Notes: a model not told the origin generated them from the letters alone. A DNA stretch of 64,000 nucleotides from Aurantiochytrium sp. KH105 (GCA_003116975.1 BGKB01000126.1:124001-188000), one strand, 5' to 3'. Positions 8,787-19,013 are shown, counted from the first letter of the stretch. A program made the numbers and translations.

Positions 8787-10373
8787 TTACAGCTTGGACT
8801 GCTTGAACTGGTCCTCGGTGGCGCCGTGGAGCGCCGAGGTGGAGGCACCACCGCCGGTGGCAGCCTGGAGGACATCGTCCATGAGCTCAGCGCCGGACCA
8901 CTTCTGGTGGGTGAGGGTCTCGACACCGTGGACACGCTCCTGGTTCTGGACCATCTGCACGTAGGCGAGCATGCCGTCAGGACCAGCGTAGGCCTTGGCG
9001 GCCTGGTCGATGGCGAGGGCGTTGGTGTGGAAGCCAAAGAGAGTGACAAAGTGCCAGGTGATACCGAGCTTGCCGAGCTCCTTCTGGAAGTTGCGGATAT
9101 CGTTGTCCGAGCCGGCAATGCTCCAGTTGAAGCTGGGGCTGAGGTTGTAGGCGCAGATCTGGTGAGGCACGACGGCGTGGACGCCGTTGGCAAAGTCGGC
9201 GATCTCCGGGATGGACGGGGTCGAGGTCTCGCACCAGATCATATCCGAGACGGGCGAGAAGGCGATGGCGCGCATGACGGCGTAGTCAATGCCGCCGATG
9301 ACGCGGAAGAAGCCCTCGCGCGAGCGGGGGGCCTGCTTGCACCAGAAGACGTCACCAAAGCCGAGCTTGGTGGCGAGGGCCTTGGCCTCGTCGTTGGACA
9401 GGGCCATCGAATCCTTCATCCACTTGTCGACGAGGTTGCCCTTGCCAGCCTTCTTCATGGCAGCGGCGACGGCGTCCGAGTAGCGCATGAGGCCGGCCTT
9501 GTCCATCCAGGCGATGGGGTCCTCGGCATCGACGGAAAGGCCAACCTCCTTGTTGGTGGCACCGGCGATGTAAGGGTGGTCGCGGGGATCGATGTCGTTC
9601 TCGAGGAAGTTAGCCGAGTCGGCATCGGTACGGCAGACAAGCACAAGAGGGTGCTTCATGATGTCGGCCTGGAGGCGGGCGGCGGCCATGCGGTCGGCGT
9701 GCTCACGCACGGGGACGAGGACCTTGCCTCCGAGATGGCCGCACTTCTTGGCGCCGACCTTTTGGTCCTCAAGGTGGACACCCGAGGCGCCGGACTCGAT
9801 CATCATCTTGATGAGCTTGGTGACCGAGGTCATGCCACCAAAGCCGGTGTCGCCGTCAGCGACGATGGGGCGAAAGTAGTCAACGACGGGAGTGTTCTTC
9901 TTCTCCTCGGCGGACATCTTGGAGCGGGCGTTGCGCTGCTTGCGGGCGTGGAACTGCTGGGCCTTGAAGAGCTGGTCGACCTTTTGGGGAAGGGAGTTGG
10001 CCGGGTAGTCGGCAAAGTCGGGGCCGGGCTCGTTGCTCGAGGAGGCCGTCGAGGACGCCTGCCATCCGGACACGTACACGGTCTCGAGGTACTTGTTCAT
10101 CTGCACGAGCTGGACGGGGTCAAGGCAGCCAAAGGTGTGGCTGTACTTGCCCTCGTTGAAGCGGGCGCGCACGAGGTTGTACAGCTTGGTGGCGAGCGGG
10201 GCGTACATGTGCTCGCTCGAGGTCACGGAGCCGATGTCGCCGCGGCAGGCCACGACCTGCTCCGGGGTGTACGGGCGCTCGGTGTACTTGAAGCGCTCCG
10301 AGCTCATCCACTCCTTCATCTCCTGGAGCTCCTTGGCCACGATGGCATCATCGTTCACGTTGAAGTTGGCCAT
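8787..10373 (-). CDS. ICL1: Isocitrate lyase, peroxisomal (PTS1 SKL)
   Basis: A 528-residue protein. It cleaves isocitrate to glyoxylate and succinate, the first committed step of the glyoxylate cycle, which lets cells grow on acetate or fatty acids. The family signature KKCGHLGGK is at 209-217, with the catalytic Cys211. The substrate and metal loop region VADGDTGFGG is at 171-180. The C-terminus is QSKL-stop, a canonical peroxisomal targeting signal, so a glyoxysome-like location is strongly suggested. I chose the ATG at 10373 (MANFNVNDDA, AAGATGGCC context). The open frame upstream has no ATG and is a TTGGC/CTTGC low-complexity 5' leader. The length fits the family (~530-560). The antisense open frame covering almost the whole gene is a composition artefact. 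Confidence 0.97.
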   Translation of the reverse strand: MANFNVNDDAIVAKELQEMKEWMSSERFKYTERPYTPEQVVACRGDIGSVTSSEHMYAPLATKLYNLVRARFNEGKYSHTFGCLDPVQLVQMNKYLETVYVSGWQASSTASSSNEPGPDFADYPANSLPQKVDQLFKAQQFHARKQRNARSKMSAEEKKNTPVVDYFRPIVADGDTGFGGMTSVTKLIKMMIESGASGVHLEDQKVGAKKCGHLGGKVLVPVREHADRMAAARLQADIMKHPLVLVCRTDADSANFLENDIDPRDHPYIAGATNKEVGLSVDAEDPIAWMDKAGLMRYSDAVAAAMKKAGKGNLVDKWMKDSMALSNDEAKALATKLGFGDVFWCKQAPRSREGFFRVIGGIDYAVMRAIAFSPVSDMIWCETSTPSIPEIADFANGVHAVVPHQICAYNLSPSFNWSIAGSDNDIRNFQKELGKLGITWHFVTLFGFHTNALAIDQAAKAYAGPDGMLAYVQMVQNQERVHGVETLTHQKWSGAELMDDVLQAATGGGASTSALHGATEDQFKQSKL

Positions 10374-10615
10374 CTTCGCTTGCTTGCTTGGCTTGGCTTG
10401 GCTTTGCTTCGCTTGACTTGCTTGCTTCTTGGCTTGCTTCTTGGCTTGCTCGGCTGAGTGCCTCGCCTGGATTGTTGATTCGGGTTTGCTCTGCGAGCGA
10501 TTCTGGTTTGCTCGCGACCGCCCGGTTGACTCACTCACTCACTCACTCATCCCCCACTGACTGACCGACTGACTGACTGCCTGACGCCTCTCCTGCTCGT
10601 GCCGGCTTCCTTCTG

Positions 10616-10780
10616 CAACGCAATGCAATGCAATGCAATGCAGTGCAATGCAATGCAGGGCGCTGCGGTGCAATGCAGCGCAACGCCCTGTAATGCAATG
10701 CAACAGCGCGCAGTGCAATCCAGGGCAGCGCAGTGCAGCGCAGCGCCGCGTAATGCCGCGTAATGCAGGGCGGTGCAAGG
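10616..10780. repeat. Degenerate (AATGC)n pentanucleotide minisatellite
   Basis: About 30 imperfect copies of the pentamer TGCAA/TGCAG, starting as near-perfect AATGC units and decaying towards the distal side. It lies about 250-400 bases upstream of the isocitrate lyase start. Confidence 0.9.
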
Positions 10781-12381
10781 TACCAACGAAGGGCAGTGTA
10801 ATGCAGTGCGGCGGGGTGCTGTGCACTGGCCCTGCAGCTAAATGCAGGGCGCCGAGCCTCCTCGTGCCCGCCGCCGTAACAGGCAGCTAGCTCGCTAGCC
10901 GGAAGCAAGGAGACGAGCAGGAGGAAAGAAGGCATCCAAGCAAGCAGCCAGGAAAAAGCCGCCCGCCCGCCCGGGCAGCCGCAGGAGCAGCTCGCTCCCG
11001 GAGAAGAAATCGAGAAGAAAGAAATCGAGAAGAAAGAAACCTCGAGCGCCGTAGCCTCGGCAGGCTGGTGCTGCAACGCGCGGTGCAGTCGACGCGGCGG
11101 TCCATCCACTCGTCCATCCACGCATCCATCCCGGGGCGGCTCGGCCTGGACTCGCATCATCCACCATCCAGCCAGCCAGGCGAAAAGCATGCATGCAAGC
11201 ATTCATTACCTCGCCTCCGCAGCGGCGCGGCCGCCCGCCTCGCATTTCACTGCCGGCTTGGACCCGCGTCACTCCAGCGCCTCCGGGATTCCTCGCCGCG
11301 GCCTGCCTGGACTTCCCGGCCGCGTCCGCGCCCGGTTCGCCGCCCGAGCCGAGTCTCTCCTCCCCTCTCCTCTCCTCTCCTCCCCGCGCGTCGGCGAGCC
11401 TCGCCGGGAGAGAGAGCGGCCGTTCGGGGCGGCGCGCCGCGGCGTGAAAGCGGCGACGCGGCGAGGTCCTGGTCGCGGTCTCCGGTAAAAGGAGGCGGGA
11501 CTCGGGACGGGATCCGGGCGCAGGAAGGGCCGTTTCAGCCGCGCGAGGAGAAGCGCCCGAGAGCCGCGCGAGACGCGCGGCGTGCCCCCGCGTGGGACGC
11601 GGCCGCCTGCTACGATCCGCGGCGGCTCTGGGCGCGGGGGGCGCGGGGGGGTGTTTCGCGGCGGGCGTGCGGAGCGCACGGGACGGGGAGGCAGATGGAG
11701 CAGGACGCGCGGAAGAGAGGGGAGGAACTCGGTGCGCCGCCGCGGGGCCCGGTACGGGGCCAGGGGGAGGCGGGTGTTTCCGCGGAAAGGCGGGCTCGGG
11801 CTCGAGGTGCGAGAACGAGGACGAGGAAGACGAGGAGGACGGGGACGAAGACGAGGACGAGGCCGCGAATTCGTGCGCTGCTGCGGCTGCGGAGCGCAGC
11901 CCGTGAGAGCGGCCACTGCGGCACGCAGACGAGGGTGGAAGCAGGGAAACGTGGAAGCTCGGAAGGAAGCTCGGAAGGAAGGAAATCACAAAGGTGGCGG
12001 CAGCCATGGATGTTAGGTGCAGAGCGGGCGCGTGAAAGTAAGAGAGCGTGTGCGGCGTGCGTCAGCGTGCGTGCGCGGAATCATTCGTGTAAGACCTGCG
12101 AGCAGTGTATTGATGCCGTGGATTGTTTATGAGGCTGGCTGTCATCAGGCCTTGTCGCTGGAGCGGATGTAGATAAAACGTGGGTTGGCGAGCTCACGAT
12201 CAGCAGACACTGCCAGCTGCTGCTGGCTGCAGGCAGCATCTTTTTTTCCCTGGCTCGCAGCGGGAAGAAATGAGGACAGCGCTTATGCTGCTGTGGCTGG
12301 ACGGCTACATTTCCTCTTCACAGGTTTTCATGACGGCATCAGCCTCACAGTCAGTCACACACACACGCACCATGCTGGACT

Positions 12382-12537
12382 TCAAAGCTGCAGCTGCAGC
12401 TGCTGCTGCAGTGCAGCTGGCTGGCTGAGCACGGCGGCCCAGGCCACTTTAGACTTTCCTTGGGGCAACACACTGACGCCACTGCTGATGCGGAAAGCCT
12501 CGCCGACAATCAGAACGAAAGAGATGAAAATCATCAT
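12382..12537 (-). CDS. Possible 51-residue hydrophobic micropeptide
   Basis: A short ATG frame whose first 16 residues are strongly hydrophobic (MMIFISFVLIVGEAFR) and whose end is Gln/Leu-rich from a CAG/CTG repeat. It could be a micropeptide with a signal-like start, a degraded exon, or chance. No other support. Confidence 0.15.
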   Translation of the reverse strand: MMIFISFVLIVGEAFRISSGVSVLPQGKSKVAWAAVLSQPAALQQQLQLQL

Positions 12538-12711
12538 CGTGCGACGTTCAGCCAGCCTGGCCTGGCTGGTCTGGTCTGGTCCGGTCCGGCGTGGGCCTTG
12601 CCCGACGCAGCCACAGCCGTACTGCTAGCAGTATGAAAGGAGCAAAGGAAGGAAATAGAACGTCGTTTTCACGTTCACACACAAAAGTTTAGTAGTCGTT
12701 CGACAAATCAG

Positions 12712-13824
12712 TCAGGGGACAAGGTGGTACTCGAGGACAGAAACAAAGATCTTGCCCTCGTGACTATGCTGACGGTTGTAGCCCGCAATAAGGGTAGACC
12801 TGCCCGCGTGGTAGGTGATTCCGTCAGCCTCGTTGCCCGCAAAAAGAGGCTCGTGGCGCAGCGCAGTGCCCGTGGCAAGGCTGATGTGGCTCATTGTATT
12901 CGACACGTCATCCGAAAACAAAAGCAATGTATTGGTCTCTGGAATGATTGTCGCACTTTGAATGTATTGCAGACCGCCCTCGCGATATGGGTCGCTCGCA
13001 TTGAAATTGATCGAGAAACTGCCGCCGTCGTTGTCGAGATCGACAATGTCTACCCAATAGACTGTCGTGACATTGAAAAAGTACCCATAGTAAAGACGAT
13101 GGGTACCCGGGTGATACGTGACCCAGTCCCATCCCTCGCCCTTGGACCGCGCCGCAACGCGATCCGGCTTGGGCTGAAGCGTATTTGCGTCCACCGCGAT
13201 TAATGCGCCCTCGGTGTTCATTTCTTCGGCGTGCGTTGCAAGCCAGATCTCCTCGCCGTACTCTTCCGAGGAGGCCCACTCCACACCACCAATGTGAAAG
13301 AAGGGCCTGTCAATGATGGTCCCAAAGTCACGCGACATGTTGTACAAGTGGACCTTGTCCACACTACTAATCGTCCCGTTCTCCGCTTCAAGACCAAAGA
13401 CTCGCACACCGTGCATGTGAAACGTGTACAGCTTGGAAAAGCTGTCGTCGATGGTGATGCCTTGGAGTCCTTCGAAACCTTTCCCAGGCTCGTACCAAAT
13501 CTCCTCTTCCAGCTTGCTCGTGCGCAAGAGATCGCGCCCAGGCACCCAGTGATTTCTAAACTCCTTGGGGAGTGTGCCCCAGCAGTAGTCATCGTCTGCA
13601 GCGACGACCGACATCCCAAACTTGATGAGCACCCAGAGCACGAAACTGAGTCCGGCCAAGCCAAAAGGGATCATGAGGATTGCCTGTTTCCCGTGAAAGG
13701 TATTCCACTCGCCCAGACACCTGCAGCAGCCCCAGCAGCGCAGCCGCCGCCGCAAGCGGGAAACCGGCCGTCGTGCGCGCAAGGACTCCACCTCCATCTC
13801 CTCGAACTCATCGGCCTCCAGCAT
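12712..13824 (-). CDS. Single-pass membrane protein with predicted lumenal beta-propeller-like domain
   Basis: 370 residues from MLEADEF (13824); an in-frame upstream ATG at 14010 would add 62 Arg/Ala-rich residues. A cytoplasmic N-terminus carries a basic stretch and a Cys cluster (CWGCCRC, 30-36) next to a membrane segment at about 47-72, so the orientation is probably type II. The rest has several candidate N-glycosylation sites (NGT, NMS, NVT, NAS). It also has repeating blade-like phrases: GITIDDSFSKLYTF, VTYHPGTHRLYYG, VYWVDIVDLDND and GITYHAGRSTLIAGYN. These recall YWTD/NHL-type beta-propeller blades. The Cys cluster may be palmitoylated. I do not recognise a named family; surface or secretory-pathway location is inferred. 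Confidence 0.7.
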   Translation of the reverse strand: MLEADEFEEMEVESLRARRPVSRLRRRLRCWGCCRCLGEWNTFHGKQAILMIPFGLAGLSFVLWVLIKFGMSVVAADDDYCWGTLPKEFRNHWVPGRDLLRTSKLEEEIWYEPGKGFEGLQGITIDDSFSKLYTFHMHGVRVFGLEAENGTISSVDKVHLYNMSRDFGTIIDRPFFHIGGVEWASSEEYGEEIWLATHAEEMNTEGALIAVDANTLQPKPDRVAARSKGEGWDWVTYHPGTHRLYYGYFFNVTTVYWVDIVDLDNDGGSFSINFNASDPYREGGLQYIQSATIIPETNTLLLFSDDVSNTMSHISLATGTALRHEPLFAGNEADGITYHAGRSTLIAGYNRQHSHEGKIFVSVLEYHLVP

Positions 13825-14833
13825 CGAGCCGGCCGGCCCGAAGCCGTCGGCGACCCGCGCGAGTGCACGCCGCGCCGCGCCGCCGCCGCCGCTCCTCCTT
13901 GCACACGCCCTCAGCGCGCCTCTTCGCGCGAGCGCGCGAGTTCTTTTTGCTCCACCAAAACTTGATTGATGCGTTGTTGTTCTTCGTCGCTGACTTGGCA
14001 AGTTTGTCATTGTGCACCCGCCAACACTGGCAACAAGATGCGACTTTTCTCTTGCGTATAGGCTACTACAAAAGAAAAAGAAGAAAGCACAGCGCCCCGG
14101 ATGAGCGTCCAAATCCCTGCTAGCATGATGTCCATCCAACAGCTTTGCAAGCAGTCAGGCAAAGAAGTTGTTGTTATGCGGAAACGTAAGCTTGTTTGCA
14201 TTTATTCTGCGTACGCATCCTTGCATCGATTCATTCACCTCATGATCGATCGCCTGGCGAGACGTCTTCGCATCGTAAACTTTGCCTTTATGTGAGTCGT
14301 GGATACTTTGTCGTCGACGTTTTCGAGTTAAGGGGAAACAGAGCAAAATTCTTTGGCTTTGTGCACAAATCCACGAAGCTTCTTTTCGCGACAGAATCCG
14401 CGCAGGGCGATCCGCCGTGATCTACTGCTCCATGTCTGTCGCGCACTCGGCTCTTTTGCATCAAAGTGAGTTCGACCCAGCCAAATTCGTTGATCAACAG
14501 GTCTAGATTGCGAGACGGACCGCCGATCGAATCACGCTCGTGCTATAGCCAGGTGTTCGCCTCGCGACTCCAGGCACACTCTCACCGTTGCGTAAATTGC
14601 GTGGCTTGGCCCGAAGCTTTCGGACGTGAGCAACTTTTAAAAAATAAGAACTTTTTTGAGCAAAACATGGGAAGTCAACAAGTGTGAAGCAGCAGCAGCG
14701 ACGAGAGCAAGATTCGCTTTCATCAATACCCTTGTCATCCTTCGCGCGCAAGGGAGCCGAAAAGATGAAAAGAGAAAAAACAGATAGCTTCAGGCGGCCA
14801 AAGAAAAAGAAGCTGAGCTCGAGCTCGATTTTG
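13825..14833. other. Intergenic
   Basis: About 1 kb of mixed composition with no gene I can support. It includes the 5' side of the membrane-protein gene; an ATG at 14010 is in frame with it. Confidence 0.45.
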
Positions 14834-15040
14834 TTCTTGATGGGCCCGTATGGCGATGTGCTCATGCGTCAAGCGAAAAGGAAATGCAAATTCAAAGTTC
14901 AAGATATTTAAAATCGTGTTCTGCATGGGCCCAAATGGCGAATTTGCTCACGCGCCAAGCAAAAGGGAGTCACATAATCAAAGCTCAAGATTTAAGGAAG
15001 TTCCTGCTGGGCAACAATGGCGATATGTTCATGCGGGCCT
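14834..15040. repeat. Three degenerate tandem copies of an ~84-base unit
   Basis: Units begin at 14834, 14919 and 15001 with TTCTTGATGGGC, TTCTGCATGGGC and TTCCTGCTGGGC. Each continues through a shared ATGGCGAT-TTGCTCATGCG-like core, and the first two through a shared TCAAAG-TCAAGAT-TTAA tail. The third copy is partial and forms the 3' end of the small minus-strand gene described next. Confidence 0.75.
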
Positions 15041-15393
15041 CGACCTTGACAGAAATCGAGCAGCCAGCTTTAGTTTCGTAATATTTGCGCATGCGGTATT
15101 GGTCATCGAGATCTTCCGAGTGCATGAACGGCATGTACCGAGAGGTGTGCATATGAAAGGGCTGGCCAACGTCCGTTTTTGTGCTGCAGGGCGTTCTCGA
15201 CGATGCCGCGCACCTTTTCATCTTGTGCAACGGCACTGGCTTCGCTCTGGAACATATTGTACGACGTTTGGGCACAAAGGATGCCGCACAGGGTGACGTC
15301 TTTGGCGATTTCGAGCCAACCGCCGTACTCGCTGCGCTGAATGTCTTTCAGATCTTTGCCAAAGTTACCCTTGATGTCCTTCAAGTTGTCCAT
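14985..15393 (-). CDS. Small unknown protein in two joined frames (short intron or frame break)
   Basis: Two overlapping minus-strand frames look like one protein. From the ATG at 15393 the first frame gives a soluble-looking N-terminal part (MDNLKDIKGNFGKD... YGGWLEIAKDVTLCG...). Near 15170-15185 coding quality moves to another frame that continues with HTSRYMPFMHSEDLDDQYRM and RKYYETKAGCSISVK and stops at 14985. The change can be explained by a ~52-base intron (GTGCGC...CCAG, phase 0, non-ideal donor), or by a one-base change in the AAAAA run near 15173-15177. The last ~15 residues come from the third unit of an ~84-base tandem repeat. I do not recognise the family. Confidence 0.45.
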
Positions 15394-15825
15394 TGCCTTC
15401 TTCTCCCCTCAGCGGGCGCTGGCTTATGAAACCTCGGCCAGACCAAACTATGTATTGCGCTATGAGATTGCCTTGTACATCAGTACTCGTACACGGCCAG
15501 CTGCCGTGCCAAGCTGTCGCCCTTCGACCCCTTGCTCTGCTCCTAGCCCATGCTGCCGCTCCGCATGGCATGGTCTTCTGCAAGTCAAGTAGCCTTGCTC
15601 ATCACGTTACTCCAGGATCCGTCCAGCCTGTTGTAGGCCTAATCGTAATCTGGATGAGAGAGAGAACTTGCAAGCAAATCCGCAACCTCGCGACCGACCG
15701 ACCGGCAGAGCAACCGACGAGTGAGCGGGCGCGGGACGGGCTTGAGCACGCGCGGACGCGAGCAGCGCACGCTCCGCGGGTGACGGCGCGACTCTGCGAC
15801 GAAGGCGGCAGCAGCTTGCAGTGGA
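15394..15825. other. Divergent intergenic region
   Basis: About 430 bases between the small minus-strand gene and the plus-strand glycosyltransferase; it presumably holds both promoters. Nothing else recognised. Confidence 0.4.
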
Positions 15826-17741
15826 ATGGGCAAGAAGAACAGCAAGGAGAGCACGACAGGCGCCATGGCGAGCACAACGTCGACCTCGTTCTTCTCGCCC
15901 CCCGAAGGCAAGCCCTTCCTCATTTACCAGTGCGGCACCAACAATTGGCAGCGCGAGGGCGAGTTCTCCCCCGGTACGTCCACCGCGTCGGCGCGGCAGC
16001 GCACCGCAGCACAGCGCTGCGCAGCGCCGTGCGGCCGCGCGCGATCCAAGGCGATGCGACGAGGCTGAGAAAGGTGGCAAATGGAAAGAGGGTGTGTGCA
16101 GACTTGTCCTTTCCCGATCTTTTTGATCTTTTCTCTGCTTGGGCCGGCCTTGTTGTTTCCCTCTTTTGGGCACAGCGAGCGAAGCTTCGCGTTTCTTGCT
16201 TGCACGGCGAGCGTCCCGCGTCGCCGTACTTACCTTGTGCGAGACGATCGATGGGGAGACACAGAGGACGAGCACAGGAAGGGAGGGGAAAGCCACGTAA
16301 CGGACGGAACACAAAACTAACAACTTGATGATGATGATGCTGACGATGACGACGACGATGATGATGATGATGATGATGCCCCATTGACTGACGTACTGCG
16401 GCGTATCTACGACTTGACTCTGGGGTTGGGGGATCTAAAGGCAGCGGCATCCTGCATGAAGCGCATCACAATGCGTACATGGCCATGGAGGGTGTAAAGA
16501 GCTACAGCATTTACCCGAGCGAGCACCAGAGCCCGCACGAAGACCCCTATGTGGAGGTCTTCAAGCTGGAGCACCCGATCCCGATCTGTGAGTCGGCCTC
16601 GCCCGTGTCCTCGTACCGCTGGCATTCCATGAGCGAGGAGGAGTTCACCGCCTACACGAAGCGTCTGGAAGACACTGTTTATAACCAAATGGAGGCCGCC
16701 GAGGAGCGCGAAGGCACCAACTTTAGCTTGTGCATTGCCCATCACACCTTTACCAATCCGCTCGTCATGCGCAGAGTTCTTCAGCGCCGCAAGGAGGCCG
16801 GCAAGCCCCCCGCGGCGCTCGTCTGCTTCGTTCATGGCACGGCACTGAAAATGTACGTGCACGAGCGCGACCAGAAAAAGCCCGACGAATTTCCCATGCG
16901 CTTCCTGCCCATGATGAAGGACTCCGGCGTCTTTGACCCGTCCGACGACTGCAGCGTTCAAATCTGCTTTGCCATTAGCAACCAGCAGATTGATGCCTTC
17001 TTGGAAATCTTTTCCCCGTTTCCCAAGGATCGCGTGGTCATTTCGCCCAATGGTATCAACCAAGTCATCTTTCACCAACAAAAGGGATGCACCATCTCCA
17101 ATACCCTCACCCAGTACCCTTCGTGGCACTACGAGGGAAGTCCGCGCGAAAGCGTTACGATCGAGGCGGACAAGTACGAGCACGTGGTTGTCATGGTGAG
17201 CAAGTTTGCCGACTGGAAGCGCGTTCCGGCGCTCCTGTACGCGGCCAAGACCTACGAGTCGGACTTTGACGGCAAGGTTGCCACCGTTATTGTTGGGACT
17301 GGGCCCAAGGACGCCCAGGTTGAGCTCCAGGAACTCGCCTTTGGAGAGCTTGACCTGCAGCATACTTATTTCCTCGGACCCCAGCCCCAACCTGAGCTCG
17401 CCAAACTGTACACCATCTCCTCGGTGGGCGTCTTTCCCTCCTACAAGGAGCCCTTCGGCATGGTTCTCATCGAGTGCATGGCCTGCGGTACGCCTGTTAT
17501 TGGTGCAAACTCGGGCGGCCCCAAGGACTTCGTGGACCCCTCTGTCGGCACCCTTGTCGAGGAGACGGACGACCTCGAGGAGCTGGGCTCGCGCGTTTGC
17601 GTCGCCGTCAAGGATGCCATCAACGACGACTGGAAGGACGCGCGCACCGACGCCTGCAAAAAGCTTGTTTCGGAACGCTTTTCCGTCACCAAGCAGGTCA
17701 CCGAGCTCCTTTCTGGAACTCGCGAGGCGCTCAGCATTTAA
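15826..17741 (+). CDS. GT4-family glycosyltransferase, two exons
   Basis: Exons 15826-15973 and 16441-17741 give 482 residues. The intron (GTACGT...CTAAAG, 467 bases) is inferred because exon 1 ends ...REGEFSPG and exon 2 continues GSGILHEAHHNAYM without loss of sense. That restores a typical N-terminal Rossmann loop. The C-terminal half has SKFADWKRV, VIVGTGP and EPFGMVLIECMACGTPVIG, the GT-B donor-binding E-x7-E motif of family GT4. An antisense frame across the gene is a shadow. The N-terminus MGKKNSKE fits the MGxxxS consensus for N-myristoylation, suggesting possible membrane association. Acceptor and product are unknown. The intron holds a GAT microsatellite. Confidence 0.88.
16324..16378. 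repeat. (GAT/GAC)n microsatellite inside an intron
   Basis: GATGATGAT-type array within the predicted intron of the GT4 gene, about 60 bases before the acceptor. Confidence 0.9.
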
Positions 17742-18281
17742 TCTAAAAAAAGGTTCTATGCAATGCTGCACCACAAAGGTCCGTCGAACCATTGTCTGAA
17801 TGCACGCATAAATCATGCATGAATCAGAATCTGACAGACCACACAGCAAAGAGCCCAATATTAAAAGTCACTTTTCTTTTTTCATGTCTTTTCGCAGTAG
17901 CAGCAAAGTCTTCTCAATCAAGTGATGGAGCCTTTTTGACTTGACCCTGTCGGCTTCGCAGTGAGTGCTTATGCTGGCAGCACGAGGAGATCTTCTTTTC
18001 ACGACTACAGCTCTTGGTGAAGACCTCGTTCGGTTTGCTGAGGTTATTACTTGACTGCGAGCTCGCGATTATTCGTTTGCATGCGTGCGCGCGTGCGTAC
18101 ATGCATGCGTGCGTTGGTCCGTGGTCCGTAATTCCCAAGCGAGTCGCCGCCGGGGTCATCAATGCCGGGCTTTTTGATTTTGTTTTGACCCTTTTGCAAA
18201 AGCCTCGTGCCGCAAGCAAAGGCGAAAGCGCCACTTGCCGACGAGACAAGACAGGAGAAGGCAAGGCAAGGCAAGAAGAGA
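17742..18281. other. Intergenic between GT4 and SURF1 genes
   Basis: No supported gene; a GCGTGC/CATGCG-rich stretch near 18075-18115 and an AAGGC repeat just before the SURF1 start. Confidence 0.5.
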
Positions 18282-19013
18282 ATGGCGACGCGACGCGGCG
18301 TGGACTGGCTTGGCCTCGGGCTCTTCGGCAGCCTCGCGGCCGGAACCTTTGGTCTTGGATCGTGGCAGGTGAAGCGCTACTTCTGGAAAGTCGATCTTGT
18401 CGAGGAGCGACGGCGCATGCTTGAACGCGACGCTGTCCCGCTTGCGGAGGCTTCGCGGCCCTATGAGCGCGTGCGCTGCTCAGGCACCTTTAACTACGCG
18501 CAAAGCATGTTTGTTGGACCTCGAAGTGCACCTGCGCACGGCGTCCAAGGCACTGGTGCGATGCAACCAAGCGGCTGGTATGTGGTCACCCCGTTCACCG
18601 ACAAAGACTCGGGCAAACGCGTGCTTGTGAACCGCGGATGGATCCCACGTGACCAGCAACAGCTCGCGCTTCAAGGTCTTGAAAAAGGACTCGACGCAGA
18701 GACATTTGATGGCGTCCTGGCAAAGGCCGAGGAGGGCGGCACCTTTACGCCAGACAAGCTCAGCAACGAATCTGTCGAGTATTTTCGTATGGATGTCGAG
18801 ACCATGCGTGCTCAGCGAGGACTCCCTGAGGATACACCTTTGGTCGAGCGCGTTCAGACGTCGCCTCAAGAGGCAACCATTATGCCACGACCCAAGGCCC
18901 CCGAGGACATGATGGTCTTTCAGGTCCATCCCATGACACACGTTGGATATGCGGCCACCTGGTACGGCCTTAGCGCTGCTGGTCTCTTTCTCATTCGCAA
19001 ACGTTTCCTCTGA
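18282..19013 (+). CDS. SURF1: SURF1-family protein, cytochrome c oxidase assembly
   Basis: 243 residues from MATRRGVDWL (AGAGAATGG context); the frame stays open further upstream but through AAGGC low-complexity leader sequence. SURF1/Shy1 is a mitochondrial inner-membrane protein that helps haem a insertion into subunit 1 of cytochrome c oxidase. Family landmarks are an N-terminal membrane segment (about 9-25) ending in GSWQVKR, then SGTFNY...FVGPR, GWYVVTPF, VLVNRGWIPRDQ, and the C-terminal HVGYAATWYGLSAAG with a second membrane segment. Length is normal to short for the family. The Arg-rich start is compatible with mitochondrial import. Confidence 0.93.
   Translation: MATRRGVDWLGLGLFGSLAAGTFGLGSWQVKRYFWKVDLVEERRRMLERDAVPLAEASRPYERVRCSGTFNYAQSMFVGPRSAPAHGVQGTGAMQPSGWYVVTPFTDKDSGKRVLVNRGWIPRDQQQLALQGLEKGLDAETFDGVLAKAEEGGTFTPDKLSNESVEYFRMDVETMRAQRGLPEDTPLVERVQTSPQEATIMPRPKAPEDMMVFQVHPMTHVGYAATWYGLSAAGLFLIRKRFL

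Larger units (their letters stand above)
10374..12711. other. Long non-coding GC-rich, repeat-rich stretch
   Basis: About 2.3 kb without a supportable gene. It runs from the isocitrate lyase 5' leader (CTTGC/TTGGC repeats, 10376-10450) through ACTC/CTGA repeats (10525-10580) and an AATGC-type minisatellite. A very GC-rich block (about 11200-11920) and CAG/CTG-rich sequence (12210-12430) follow. Several long open frames on both strands (for example 11068-12132 and 10895-12007) are Arg/Pro/Ala/Ser-rich and look like GC-composition artefacts. Confidence 0.5.

Noticed and set aside
8826-10457. 543-residue open frame antisense to isocitrate lyase
   Set aside because: Gly/Val/Leu/His-rich translation typical of the antisense of GC-rich codons; the opposite strand is a clear, complete enzyme.
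10895-12132. Two long opposing frames (370 and 354 residues)
   Set aside because: Arg/Pro/Ser/Ala-rich low-complexity translation in an extreme-GC block; overlapping frames on both strands argue for composition, not coding.
16407-17858. 483-residue frame antisense to the GT4 gene
   Set aside because: It mirrors the coding strand of a well-supported glycosyltransferase and has no family features.
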